Positions 8,928 to 16,893 of a DNA stretch of 64,000 bases are shown in pieces. Below the pieces are notes generated by a model. It was not told where the DNA came from. It did no database searches and saw only the letters and a program-made list of their open reading frames with translations. Numbering within the stretch: the stretch's first letter is position 1; each line of letters begins with the position of its first letter. Origin of the DNA: Deltaproteobacteria bacterium (GTDB lineage Bacteria; Myxococcota_A; Polyangia; GCA-2747355); assembly GCA_020633415.1 (NCBI GenBank), contig JACKDQ010000003.1, forward strand, positions 248,001 to 312,000, in the 5' to 3' direction. The position numbers and the translations under genes were made by a program.

Positions 8928-9371
8928 TTAGTGCGTCTTTTTGGCTTTGCCCGCAGGCGGCTTGTCGGCGGGTGGCTCTTTTTTGCGCGAAGGTTCTCTG
9001 GGCGGGCCGAGCTCATCGCGCAGCTTCTTGGCGATTTGCTCGAGTAAGTCGACCTCGACGTAGCTCGCTTGGTGATCGATATTGAGCTGCATGCGAATTC
9101 GCTGCTGCTCGTCTTCCCGCACACTGATCAGTTCGAGTGAGGCGGCGCAGTGCTTGACTGCTCCTTTGCCCGGATAGACGAACAGGATGTAGCCCGTTTC
9201 ACGATCTTTGTCGGTGATCCGATAGCCCCGGTCGACGCGCAAGAAACGAATCGTCGTAGACCAAACGTTACCTAAGGGATAGTCGACGGTCTGCACGCTC
9301 TTGGCCCACGCCGCGGGTCTGCCGCCGCAGATACAAGTGGCCAAGGCGATCGATGCCAGTATCCGGCTCAT
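8928..9371 (-). CDS. Small exported protein, BamC-like
   Basis: A 147-residue protein whose ATG overlaps the stop of the upstream gene as ATGA (9368-9371). A signal peptide covers residues 1-23 (cleavage after PAAWA). The mature part contains YPLGNVWSTTIRFLRVDRGY and RITDKDRETGYILFVYPG, the pattern seen in BamC/NlpB-like folds, and ends in a Lys/Pro-rich tail. BamC is an outer-membrane assembly factor, but no lipobox Cys is in the expected place, so only fold similarity is claimed. It may be periplasmic. The tight operon placement suggests a role with its cell-envelope neighbours. Confidence 0.7.
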   Translation of the reverse strand: MSRILASIALATCICGGRPAAWAKSVQTVDYPLGNVWSTTIRFLRVDRGYRITDKDRETGYILFVYPGKGAVKHCAASLELISVREDEQQRIRMQLNIDHQASYVEVDLLEQIAKKLRDELGPPREPSRKKEPPADKPPAGKAKKTH

Positions 9372-10459
9372 CGCACGTCGCCTTCCTGCGGGACGACCGG
9401 CGAGCGATCGCCGGTTGCGTTGGCTGGGGCGCTCTGGTTTTCGTCCGTGCTCGATGACGTCGAGATCGTCCAGACCTTGCGGAAGGTCACGTGGGCGGAG
9501 AACATCGCGATCGCGCCGGCGATGATGTACCAAGCCGCGTTGGCGGCGTGGCTCGCCAAGATGAATGCCGCGCCGCGATGTTTGTTCGCGCTCGGGTCGG
9601 CGTACATCCCGAGCGCACCGTCGGCGAACAGCTCGAAGTTGCCGATGAAGCCAGGTCCGGCCGGCACCATGATGCCGATGCCGATCAGCGACGTAAAGGC
9701 CATCGAACCGCCGAATGTCAGGCCCATGCCGAATCCCCAGGAAAGCGCCCAAAAGGCCGCGGCGTTGAGCGCCCAGTAGCCGCACGTTGTTAGCACGAAC
9801 ATCGCAAGCCGACCGACGTTGGGCAGCACGCGGAAGCCGTCGACGACGCCTGCGGCGATCGATGCGGCGCGGTCTGCCAGCCGTTTGGAAAAGAGGCCAA
9901 CGAGCTTTCGGCAAAGTGTGACAGCGCGATCGCGTTGCCAAAGCGCCATCACCAGTACGATCAGGGCGATCAAGAACAGCGCTAGTGCGACGTAGCCGGT
10001 GCCAAGCAGCCAGGTCGGCGCGATTCCGCGTCGACGCGCGAGTTCGATCGATACGAACGCGGTTAGCGCGAGGATCAGTCCATCGAAAACGCGTTCGACC
10101 GCTAGCGTGCCGAGCGCCTGACTCATTCGTAGTCTGGGCGGATCGGCGATCAAATATGGCCGGACGAACTCGCCCATTCGCAAGGGTAGTGCGAGGATCG
10201 CGAAAAAGCCGACGGTCGAGATCGGAAGGATCCGCGAGAAGGGCACGGGCCCGGCGATCGGTGCCAGCAAGTGGCTCCACCGCCAAGATCGCAGCAGGTG
10301 CTGCGCAGTCATCAACAGGTAATAGGGGCCCAGCACCCACCAGCTGGCCTGCTTTAGCGCAGCGACGGTGCCCTCGAACTCGATCGAGCGAATCGCCAAG
10401 TAGAGCAATCCACCGCCGATCACCAGCGAGAGCAGCAATCGCGTCAGTAGTTTCTTCAC
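9368..10459 (-). CDS. Lysylphosphatidylglycerol synthase transmembrane domain (UPF0104/AglD) protein
   Basis: A protein of about 363 residues with eight or more membrane helices. The family pattern is visible in LYLAIRSIEF near the N-terminus, then LRSWRWSHLLAP, ILALPLRMGEFVRPYLIA, LGTLAVERVFDGLILAL and IMVPAGPGFIGNFELFADGAL. These match the UPF0104/AglD2 membrane family related to the MprF flippase domain, proposed to move lipids or lipid-linked products. The GTG at 10459 lies 16 bases after the preceding stop with AGGA upstream; a longer in-frame start inside the neighbouring gene adds a Ser/Pro-rich stretch unlike the family. Substrate unknown. Confidence 0.85.
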   Translation of the reverse strand: MKKLLTRLLLSLVIGGGLLYLAIRSIEFEGTVAALKQASWWVLGPYYLLMTAQHLLRSWRWSHLLAPIAGPVPFSRILPISTVGFFAILALPLRMGEFVRPYLIADPPRLRMSQALGTLAVERVFDGLILALTAFVSIELARRRGIAPTWLLGTGYVALALFLIALIVLVMALWQRDRAVTLCRKLVGLFSKRLADRAASIAAGVVDGFRVLPNVGRLAMFVLTTCGYWALNAAAFWALSWGFGMGLTFGGSMAFTSLIGIGIMVPAGPGFIGNFELFADGALGMYADPSANKHRGAAFILASHAANAAWYIIAGAIAMFSAHVTFRKVWTISTSSSTDENQSAPANATGDRSPVVPQEGDVR

Positions 10460-10475
10460 GACAGGTGTTCCTCGC

Positions 10476-11198
10476 TCACGGCAGAGCGCCGGCGAGGATG
10501 GCACGGGGTCCGCTGATGAGCAACTCAGAGACGGCGTTATCCCCGAGATTACTAGCGATCCAGCGGATTCCGGCGGCCGTGGGTTCGACGTCGCGTTGAC
10601 TGTGGGCATCGGTGCTGGCGGCGTGGATAAGTCCACGCTCGACGAGCTTGCGGGCACGTCGGCGCAGGCGCCAACCGCCGAGTCCGCCGAGGGTTGCCAA
10701 GTTGACCAGCAATGCCGCCCGCTGGCTGAGCGCTTCGACCCGATCCAGATCGTCGGTCAGGATCAGGTAGCGCTCGACGTGGGCTAGCACGGGAAGTCTC
10801 TGGTGCTGCAGCTGAAAGTCGAACAGGCGTTGTTCGAGCTGCGGAGGAACGCTGCTCGGTGGGAGCTCGAGCAGAAAGGCCTTGTCGCCAGCATAGGTCG
10901 GGTAGGAGCGGTCTGTCTGGCGCTGCAAAAAGAGTTCGTCCCACATGTTCTCGCCACCAGCCGGGGCGAGCTCCGGACCGTCGTCGCCCGCCAAGGCATC
11001 GCTCAGGGCGCGCTGGGCGGCTTGGCGCTCAGTTGCTGTCGGCGTCCACGAGCCGGACTTTTGATGGGGCGTGGGGTGGAGCGTCGAAAAGCCGAGCTGG
11101 AAAAGCGCCCGCGCGAGCTCTCGCGCATCATCGACGGTTTGCGGGCCGTCGTCGAGACCGGGGAGCACGTGCGAGTGCAGGTCGATGTAGCCCCTCAT
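10476..11198 (-). CDS. CpsB/CapC-type PHP-domain tyrosine phosphatase
   Basis: A 240-residue PHP-fold metal-dependent phosphatase. The N-terminus YIDLHSHVLPGLDDGPQT holds the first metal ligands (HxH), followed by STLHPTPHQ, LAHVERY and ASTDAHS, the later His/Asp ligands in the order found in CpsB/YwqE. These enzymes dephosphorylate bacterial tyrosine kinases that control capsule and exopolysaccharide export. No tyrosine kinase or polysaccharide genes are in the window. It is the first gene of the 11198-7885 operon, followed by a lipid-flippase-like protein, which fits an envelope role. Family call strong; substrate inferred. Confidence 0.85.
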   Translation of the reverse strand: MRGYIDLHSHVLPGLDDGPQTVDDARELARALFQLGFSTLHPTPHQKSGSWTPTATERQAAQRALSDALAGDDGPELAPAGGENMWDELFLQRQTDRSYPTYAGDKAFLLELPPSSVPPQLEQRLFDFQLQHQRLPVLAHVERYLILTDDLDRVEALSQRAALLVNLATLGGLGGWRLRRRARKLVERGLIHAASTDAHSQRDVEPTAAGIRWIASNLGDNAVSELLISGPRAILAGALP

Positions 11199-11299
11199 CT
11201 TCGGCCCGCCATGTTATCCGTGCGAAGGCCAATCTGGCGAAATTTTGGCATGTGTTTGATTTTCGGAGCTTTTCTTGGTCGGCGACGTGATTCGCTCTG

Positions 11300-11328
11300 T
11301 TGAAGCCTGACTTGGCAAATGCTATATA
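11300..11328 (+). promoter_or_regulatory. Putative sigma-70 promoter of the coiled-coil membrane protein gene
   Basis: TTGAAG at 11300-11305 and TATATA at 11323-11328 are separated by 17 bases, giving a predicted start near 11335 and a leader of about 75 bases. Each box matches the consensus at four of six positions. The region also separates two divergent transcription units. Confidence 0.4.
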
Positions 11329-11410
11329 CACAAATCGCTGGTCTTGGGTGCGTTGTAAGTGTCTAACCCCATACGACCTTAGCACCCCAGCGTGAAGGAG
11401 ATTGCAGCCG

Positions 11411-12154
11411 ATGGCCGACCGAAATCCCAACTCGGTTCTTGTGTCGCTTCAGGAGCTTCGCAAGATCGAAGAAGAACGCGTTAGTGCAGAGGAAGAGGCT
11501 GAGCGCCGCGAGGCCGAAGCGGAGCGACAGCGCGAGGAGCAAGCGCGTCTGACAAAGCTGCAGGCAGAAGAAGCCGCGCGGCAGGCTCAGGAGAACGCAC
11601 GACTGCAAGCTGAGCGCGAAAAAGAGGAGCGGCAGCGCGAGGAGCAGATTCGCTTGGCCGAGGCTGAGCGTCGCGCTCGCGTCGAGGCCGAGATGCATCT
11701 CGAGCAGCATCGCATCAAGGCCGAAGCTGAGGCCAAAGCCCTGGCGAAGAAGGTGCCTTGGGTGCCGATCGGCATCGTGATCGGGTTGTTGGTAATCGCC
11801 GTCGGTACGGTGGGCTATTTCTCCTACGTCAAAGCACAAGAGCAAGAGCGCACCCAGAAGATGTTGGCTCAGCAAAAGGCTGACCTGGATCGGTTGCGCA
11901 AAGAGTACCTGGAAAAAGAGCGTCAGTTTCAGGCCGAGCAAGACAAACTCGAGCGCGAATCTCAACAGCTCAAAGGGGCCTTGGCTTCAGCGACCGACGA
12001 AACGCGTCGGCAGGCGATCCGCGAGCAGATTAAGTCGCAGCGCGCGCGTGCTCAGGCCTTGGAGGAGCGCCGCCGAAAAGCCGAAAAAGAGAAGAAGCGT
12101 CGCGCAAAACGGCTAACCCGCCTGAAGACCGACGATCCAATTGGCGGACTCTAG
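11411..12154 (+). CDS. Coiled-coil protein with a central transmembrane helix
   Basis: A 247-residue protein starting at ATG 11411, with AAGGAG 10 bases upstream. Residues about 12-115 are Glu/Arg/Ala-rich heptads typical of a long coiled coil. One membrane helix follows (about 117-140, VPIGIVIGLLVIAVGTVGYF), then a second Lys/Arg/Glu-rich coiled coil to the end. The composition resembles TolA- or kinesin-like coiled coils, but that is low-complexity similarity and gives no function. The hydrophilic N-terminus suggests it starts in the cytoplasm. Its last six codons and stop are repeated downstream as a 19-base tandem repeat. Confidence 0.75.
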   Translation: MADRNPNSVLVSLQELRKIEEERVSAEEEAERREAEAERQREEQARLTKLQAEEAARQAQENARLQAEREKEERQREEQIRLAEAERRARVEAEMHLEQHRIKAEAEAKALAKKVPWVPIGIVIGLLVIAVGTVGYFSYVKAQEQERTQKMLAQQKADLDRLRKEYLEKERQFQAEQDKLERESQQLKGALASATDETRRQAIREQIKSQRARAQALEERRRKAEKEKKRRAKRLTRLKTDDPIGGL

Positions 12155-12182
12155 GCCAATTGGCGGACTCTAGGCCAATTGG
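12137..12182. repeat. 19-base tandem repeat spanning a stop codon
   Basis: Two exact 19-base copies (12137-12155 and 12156-12174, beginning CCAATTGG and ending CTAGG) are followed by a third partial copy, 12175-12182. The first copy holds the last codons and TAG of the coiled-coil gene. Each junction contains CCAATTGG, and AGGCCAATTGGCCT at 12172-12185 is a perfect palindrome. It looks like a recent slippage duplication between convergent genes. Confidence 0.9.
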
Positions 12183-12239
12183 CCTTGAAGTCGGGCGGCA
12201 CTGGGGGCCGCTCGCCACCCTATTCACTCCCGGCCGGCG

Positions 12240-13988
12240 TTAGGCGCCGGCGATTCGCTTGGCCAAGTAGCTCGCTTTGATGCGCACGCGTTTGTTGGGG
12301 TGTCGCTTGGCGGCGCGTCGCAGCTGAGGCAGTGCGTTCAGTCGCAGGTGCTTGAGGATCAAGTACGCCGCCTTGCGGTGGGCGGAGCTGCCGAGCGCGC
12401 GCACGGCTTCGCGACTGATCGTTGAGCTGCGTCGATATTTGCGGTCGATGGCCAGCGCTTCGCCGAAATTGCGCATCGCTGCGCCGAAGCGCAGCTGCCC
12501 ACAGTCGGCTTGGCCCGAGAGAAAAGCGAGATAGGCGTTCTTGGGCGAACGTTTGCGGAGCCCGCTGAGCAAGCGACGAGCTGAATTGTAGCGCTGTTGG
12601 CGGATCAGCGCTGCCACTTGGGCGACCGCCTTCGACGGGTGGCTCTCATTGCGCGGGGCATCGCTGCGCTTGGCGGGCTTTGGTGCCGGTTTGGCGCTCA
12701 GTTCACGCACGCCGGCAGACCGGTGTCGCGCAGCCGCGGTCGGCGCATCTGGCTCTCGACCGGCTACTGGGCGTTTGACGCGCTTGGCCTGGCGCCCCTG
12801 GTGTCGCCGTTCACTCGTCGTCGGTTGAGCGTTGATCGACTTGTGGGCAGGGACGCCACCGAGCAGCCGGCGCAGCGAGCTTTGACCTGCGGGGGAGAAC
12901 TTGACCCAGCTCGCCAACGCGCCGGCAATGCAGAGCAGCAGGCCGACACTTGCGATGCGTCGTCGTCGCCGCCTGAGTTGGGGAACCGCGACGGTCTGGG
13001 CCAAAGCTGTCTTGGGGCTCCTGGCTTGGCGTGCGGTGATCGCCTCGGGTGTTTGGGCGAGGGCGTCGGCAAACGCGGCCGCCGAAGCGAAGCGCTGCTC
13101 GGGGTCGCGTGCTACCGCTCGGGCTAATACCTTTTCCATCGCTTGCGAGCGGTGCGCCGCTAGCTCGCGTAGCAGAGGTAGATCCTGATCGACCTTTTTG
13201 CACAGCACTTCGACCTTGTTCCGTCCGCTGAATGCACGTCGCCCGGTCAACAGTTCGAACAGCACGAGTCCAGCTGCGTATAGATCGCAGCGGGCGTCGA
13301 CAGCTCCACCGGTGACTTGCTCGGGTGCCATGTAGATCGGCGTGCCCAATGCCGCGTTGTCGGCGGTGCCGTCGATCGAAACACCGTCTTGACGCAGCTT
13401 GGCCAGGCCGAAGTCGAGGATTCGCAAATAGTCGCCGGTCCCCGCGACACCTTCGGTAATGATCAGGTTGGCTGGCTTGATATCGCGGTGGACGATCTCT
13501 TTCTTGTGGGCATGGCTGAGTCCGGCGAGCAGTTGATGCATGATGCCCACCGTGCGGCCGATCGGTACCGGGCCGGCGTCGATCAGCTCGGCGACGGTAC
13601 GACCGGTGACGAAGTCCATCACCAGGTATGGCGTGTCGGCGATGCCGAAGTCGATGATCGATACACAGTTGGGGTGCTCCAGCCGGCTCATCGCCCGTGC
13701 CTCGACCTCAAAGCGCGCGATGAACGTCTTTTCGTCGCCAGCCGGGGCGTTGAGGAACTTGATCGCCACGCGCTGGCCGATCTGTACGCGTTCCGCGCGG
13801 TAGACCACGCCCATGCCGCCTGCCGCGAGCCGCTCGCGAATCGTGTAACGACCGTCGAGCAATGTGCCGATCCGCGGGTCCTGCGTCGGCGCGGAGCCAG
13901 CCCAGGTCGACGCCAATGCGGTGTCGCTGGTCGCGCGCTTTTTCGGCGCCTTTTTCGCGGTCGTTTTCTTTGTGCTCTTTTTCGCCAC
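12240..13988 (-). CDS. Membrane Ser/Thr protein kinase (PknB/Stk type)
   Basis: A 582-residue Hanks-type kinase. A Lys-rich N-terminus precedes the kinase domain at about residues 47-310: Gly loop AAGGMGVVY near 56-64, catalytic Lys in VAIKF near 77, HRDIKPAN with Asp near 169, DFGLAK near 192-197, and activation segment GTPIYMAPEQ. All catalytic residues are intact. One transmembrane helix follows near 345-364 after an Arg-rich stop, then a Pro/Lys/Arg linker and a C-terminal helical repeat region (about 455-580) resembling TPR or HEAT. The start is GTG with no clear Shine-Dalgarno. Substrates and ligand are unknown. Such kinases are common in Myxococcota. Confidence 0.93.
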   Translation of the reverse strand: MAKKSTKKTTAKKAPKKRATSDTALASTWAGSAPTQDPRIGTLLDGRYTIRERLAAGGMGVVYRAERVQIGQRVAIKFLNAPAGDEKTFIARFEVEARAMSRLEHPNCVSIIDFGIADTPYLVMDFVTGRTVAELIDAGPVPIGRTVGIMHQLLAGLSHAHKKEIVHRDIKPANLIITEGVAGTGDYLRILDFGLAKLRQDGVSIDGTADNAALGTPIYMAPEQVTGGAVDARCDLYAAGLVLFELLTGRRAFSGRNKVEVLCKKVDQDLPLLRELAAHRSQAMEKVLARAVARDPEQRFASAAAFADALAQTPEAITARQARSPKTALAQTVAVPQLRRRRRRIASVGLLLCIAGALASWVKFSPAGQSSLRRLLGGVPAHKSINAQPTTSERRHQGRQAKRVKRPVAGREPDAPTAAARHRSAGVRELSAKPAPKPAKRSDAPRNESHPSKAVAQVAALIRQQRYNSARRLLSGLRKRSPKNAYLAFLSGQADCGQLRFGAAMRNFGEALAIDRKYRRSSTISREAVRALGSSAHRKAAYLILKHLRLNALPQLRRAAKRHPNKRVRIKASYLAKRIAGA

Positions 13989-14338
13989 GGGGTGCGTACC
14001 GAGGGCAAGTCTGCCAAACAGACAGCGGCAATGGCCAGCCTACACCTGCTGCGGCGTGTTAGCGTTCGTAATTATTTTAAAAATGGCGGCAAGCTGCTGC
14101 TGTGTCGGCTTCCGCTGGGGAGATCTACTACTGCTCTATCGCGGAATTGAGTGGCCACTTAGCTTGTGCGGCGCTGGGGACAGTGAGCCTGCAACAAAGA
14201 TGCTTTGTATTCGGTGGATTAGAGCTGTGGGCCGCTTGGAGCGGCGTCCAGCGTGGCCGTTGGCGCTTCCTCGGCTGTTTAATTTCAGCTAGTTAATGGG
14301 GTGGATACTTGGCGTGTAACTTGGAATACAGCCGGTCG
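13989..14338. other. Intergenic region between divergent genes, no gene supported
   Basis: About 350 bases separate the kinase gene (-) from the zinc-ribbon gene (+). It includes an AT-rich patch near 14068-14087 that may hold promoter elements, but I could not find a -35/-10 pair with good spacing. Short reading frames here have neither convincing composition nor a ribosome binding site. Confidence 0.5.
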
Positions 14339-14713
14339 ATGGACATCTACGCCGAGATCACGTGCTCCCATTGTCAGGCCCGACATCGCAGTCGCCGACG
14401 ATGGCAGAAGCAGGGGCTTTATTGGTTCTACTGTCGGTGTTGTGGTGGCCGAGTGACGTTTTCCCTGTCCGATTTACGCTGGGCCTGTTTGCCTGATGAG
14501 GCGGCCGGTGCTGAGCTAAAGACGGTTCCTGCGGCGCGACGACCGCCACCATTGCCGCCATCGGCGGCGACGAAAAAAGCGCCCTCGCCGAACGCAGCAC
14601 GTCAGCCGTTGGTGCATCGGCGAGCCACACGGATCGCCTCTCGAGACTATGGTTGGCCCACCGACATCCGACCGCCCGCGGCGCTGTTGGAGATCGGCTC
14701 CAAGGCCAGTTAG
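14339..14713 (+). CDS. Small zinc-ribbon protein with Pro-rich tail
   Basis: A 124-residue protein starting at ATG 14339; a TTG ten codons upstream is possible. Two CxxC pairs, CSHC near residue 9 and CRCCG near 35, are spaced about 22 residues apart around a basic segment, as in small zinc ribbons that bind nucleic acid or another protein. The rest is Pro/Ala-rich (RRPPPLPPSAATKKAP) and looks disordered. No family can be named. The Shine-Dalgarno is weak. It is a real gene more likely than not because of the paired Cys motifs and frame length. Confidence 0.5.
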   Translation: MDIYAEITCSHCQARHRSRRRWQKQGLYWFYCRCCGGRVTFSLSDLRWACLPDEAAGAELKTVPAARRPPPLPPSAATKKAPSPNAARQPLVHRRATRIASRDYGWPTDIRPPAALLEIGSKAS

Positions 14714-14806
14714 ATCACTACGCGCGAGTTGCCACGAAGCAGGGTGCCTCGAGAGACGGTGCTATCGGCTGCGTCGGGGGCTCGGATGGCGCGGGCGGGC
14801 GCAGTG

Positions 14807-16693
14807 CTAGTAGACGTGCAGTCGCTGATTGGCCTTGTAGACGCGCCCACGGTATTCGACTTCAAAGTAACCGCTTCGCGCGTCGGACGGCACAGTGACT
14901 ACCAAGCGGCGGCCAGCTTCTAAGCTCTTTTTCGGCAGCAGCCGTCCGTTAAAGTAGACGCGCGTGAACTGCCGCGCAGGCGTAAGGAACAGCGTAACCT
15001 CTTGGCCCCGTTGAACACGATGGGGGGCGATCGTAAAGCTCAGCTCGGGCGCCGGCTGGTCGACGACAAACGGCAGCCGCGAGTGCTGCTGGCGTCCAAA
15101 GGCGGTTACGGTGAACCGGCTGCTGCCGCTGGCGTCGTCCGGAATCTTGACTACGGCGCTGTCGCTGGTCACCGAAGTCGGCGCCAATACGCGCCCGCTC
15201 CAGATCACGCGCATCGCGGGATGGAAGTGGCGGCCTCGCAGCGTAACCGAGGTTCCAGCCAACCCGCGGAGCGGGAAGAACGAGAGCAACGCCGGATAGC
15301 GCTGGACGTGGAAGGTATCGGTGGACTGCGCCGTTCCACGTTGCGTCAGGACAACCATCTGGCCGCTCGGGACACCCGGCAGCACCTCGACCTGGATCAT
15401 GCCCGGCTGGCGGCGGCGAATCGGCAGCTTGCGGCCCGACATTAAGACGCTGGCGCGGCGTCCGAAATGTTGTCCGCTGATCGTGACCAACGTCCCCGGC
15501 GGGCCCGCCGTCGGTGAAATGCTTTCGATGGTTGGGGCCAAATGGACGCGGAAAAATCCCCGAGCGACATAGGCGCGCATGCCCCGCTTGACCGAGATCT
15601 GTCCGTCGCTGACGCCTGCGGGAAGCTCTGCGACGATCTGATTGTCGGTGACCGTGCGGACGGTCAACAGCGAGGACCCGAGGTACGGCTGATCGCCGTG
15701 GATAAAGCCGCTGCCAAAAATGATGATCTGTGTGCCCGGTGGGCCATGGTGAGGCGCGAAGCGCTCTACGCGTGGCGGGGTGACGATTGCGAAGATCCCG
15801 GGAGCGATCGCGCGGCGGCCGCCCGCACCCTGCAAGACGAATTGGCCAGAGAGGGGGCGGTTGATCACGACTTCGATCGTATCGGTCGTGATGCGGCGGA
15901 CCGGTAGGCGCGTGCCGGCCAGGAAGATCTCGTCACTAGCACTGAAATTTGCCCCGCGAAGGGTCACTACGGTGCCGGGCGCGCCGCGTCGTGGCATGAA
16001 GCCCCTGATCAGCGGGTTGGCGAGCTGCATCACAAAGGGCTGCCGTGAGGTGGCGACTTCCCGTCCACCGCGCCAGATCGACAGCGGGCCGGCGGTCGCG
16101 CCGTCGGGGACGATCGCCGTAATACGTCCCGGTTGGCGTGAGACGACGCGCATCGGTTGGCCCGCGAGCCGAACGTCGTCAGTTGAGAGGAAGTTCTGTC
16201 CGAGGATCGTTACAGCGACACCGCTCTCACCGCGCGGCGGAAAGAATCGGTGGATTTGGGCCGGGCCCTCAACGTCGAAGCGGCTGACGCTGCTGGCGTC
16301 GGAAAAACCCGGCGTGCTGACCACGAAGAAATCGCTGCTCGCGCTGGCTGGTATGATCACGCGAAGCTTTTGGTTGGTGCGGGCGATGATCCGCAGCCAG
16401 CGTCCGTTGAAGCGGACTCGCGTGTTCTCGTCAAAATGACGCCCGCTGATCACGACGCTGCTGCCGGGAGGGCCCGATTGCGGCGAAAAGCCTTCGACGA
16501 CAGGAGCTCTTCGTGTGCGCCAATGCTCGCCGGGGGCGTGGGGGCCGCGCTTCCTTCCGCGATCATGTGGTCGCTCGCCTTGGGCAAGGGCGTCAGAGGC
16601 GAGCATGGCGCTGACCGACGCCAACAAGAACAGTGCGATGCGCCAGCCCGACAAGCTACGGTAGGCCGAAAAGAAACGAGCATTGCTTTGCAT
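14807..16693 (-). CDS. Exported IPT/TIG-repeat protein
   Basis: A 628-residue protein with a signal peptide (residues about 15-37, ending SDALAQG). It has six clear IPT/TIG Ig-like repeats of about 80 residues, each starting with a pattern like FSPQSGPPGSSVVISGRHF, FMPRRGAPGTVVTLRGANF or SPTAGPPGTLVTISGQHF, and a seventh weaker repeat at the C-terminus (APHRVQRGQEVTLFL). IPT/TIG domains act in surface adhesins and in carbohydrate- or ligand-binding proteins. No enzymatic domain or membrane anchor is visible, so it is probably secreted or periplasmic. The ATG at 16693 has AGGAG 8 bases upstream. Confidence 0.88.
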   Translation of the reverse strand: MQSNARFFSAYRSLSGWRIALFLLASVSAMLASDALAQGERPHDRGRKRGPHAPGEHWRTRRAPVVEGFSPQSGPPGSSVVISGRHFDENTRVRFNGRWLRIIARTNQKLRVIIPASASSDFFVVSTPGFSDASSVSRFDVEGPAQIHRFFPPRGESGVAVTILGQNFLSTDDVRLAGQPMRVVSRQPGRITAIVPDGATAGPLSIWRGGREVATSRQPFVMQLANPLIRGFMPRRGAPGTVVTLRGANFSASDEIFLAGTRLPVRRITTDTIEVVINRPLSGQFVLQGAGGRRAIAPGIFAIVTPPRVERFAPHHGPPGTQIIIFGSGFIHGDQPYLGSSLLTVRTVTDNQIVAELPAGVSDGQISVKRGMRAYVARGFFRVHLAPTIESISPTAGPPGTLVTISGQHFGRRASVLMSGRKLPIRRRQPGMIQVEVLPGVPSGQMVVLTQRGTAQSTDTFHVQRYPALLSFFPLRGLAGTSVTLRGRHFHPAMRVIWSGRVLAPTSVTSDSAVVKIPDDASGSSRFTVTAFGRQQHSRLPFVVDQPAPELSFTIAPHRVQRGQEVTLFLTPARQFTRVYFNGRLLPKKSLEAGRRLVVTVPSDARSGYFEVEYRGRVYKANQRLHVY

Positions 16694-16742
16694 GATTGAA
16701 TCTCCTGCTAGCGCTGCTGAGCACCTAAGGCTCTCTTAAGGC

Positions 16743-16776
16743 AAAAACCCCACCGCGAAAGGGTTCCGCGGTGGGG
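16743..16776 (-). terminator. Terminator of tRNA-Cys
   Basis: A perfect 10-bp stem (CCCCACCGCG at 16748-16757 with CGCGGTGGGG at 16767-16776) and nine-base loop is followed on the minus strand by five U residues (A run 16743-16747). It begins five bases after the 3' end of the tRNA. Confidence 0.85.
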
Positions 16777-16780
16777 TGGG

Positions 16781-16852
16781 AGGCGGCAACCAGATTCGAA
16801 CTGGTGAATGGAGGTTTTGCAAACCTCTGCCTTACCACTTGGCTATGCCGCC
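16781..16852 (-). tRNA. tRNA-Cys (anticodon GCA)
   Basis: On the minus strand the cloverleaf is complete. The acceptor stem is GGCGGCA paired with TGCCGCC, and the D arm is AGCCAAGTGGTAAGGC. The anticodon stem-loop GAGGT-TTGCAAA-ACCTC gives GCA, and the T arm contains the TTCGAATC loop. The discriminator is U and CCA is not encoded. A promoter and a terminator flank it, so it is an independent transcription unit. Confidence 0.96.
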
Positions 16853-16863
16853 ATATCGACGCT

Positions 16864-16893
16864 AATTTAGCGACCGCCGGCGCCCAATGTCAA
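16864..16893 (-). promoter_or_regulatory. Sigma-70 promoter of tRNA-Cys
   Basis: On the minus strand a perfect TTGACA (16888-16893) is followed after 18 bases by TAAATT (16864-16869), placing the transcription start a few bases before the mature 5' end at 16852. The -35 box overlaps the final codons of the upstream START-like gene. Confidence 0.7.

Noticed and set aside
9372..10340. N-terminal extension of the 147-residue BamC-like gene into the upstream gene
   Set aside because: The upstream part is out of frame with a strong membrane protein gene and is Arg/Asp-rich. The ATGA overlap and signal peptide fix the start at 9371.
14102..14296. 64-codon plus-strand frame in the kinase/zinc-ribbon gap
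   Set aside because: It lacks a ribosome binding site, family motif or composition typical of this genome's proteins.
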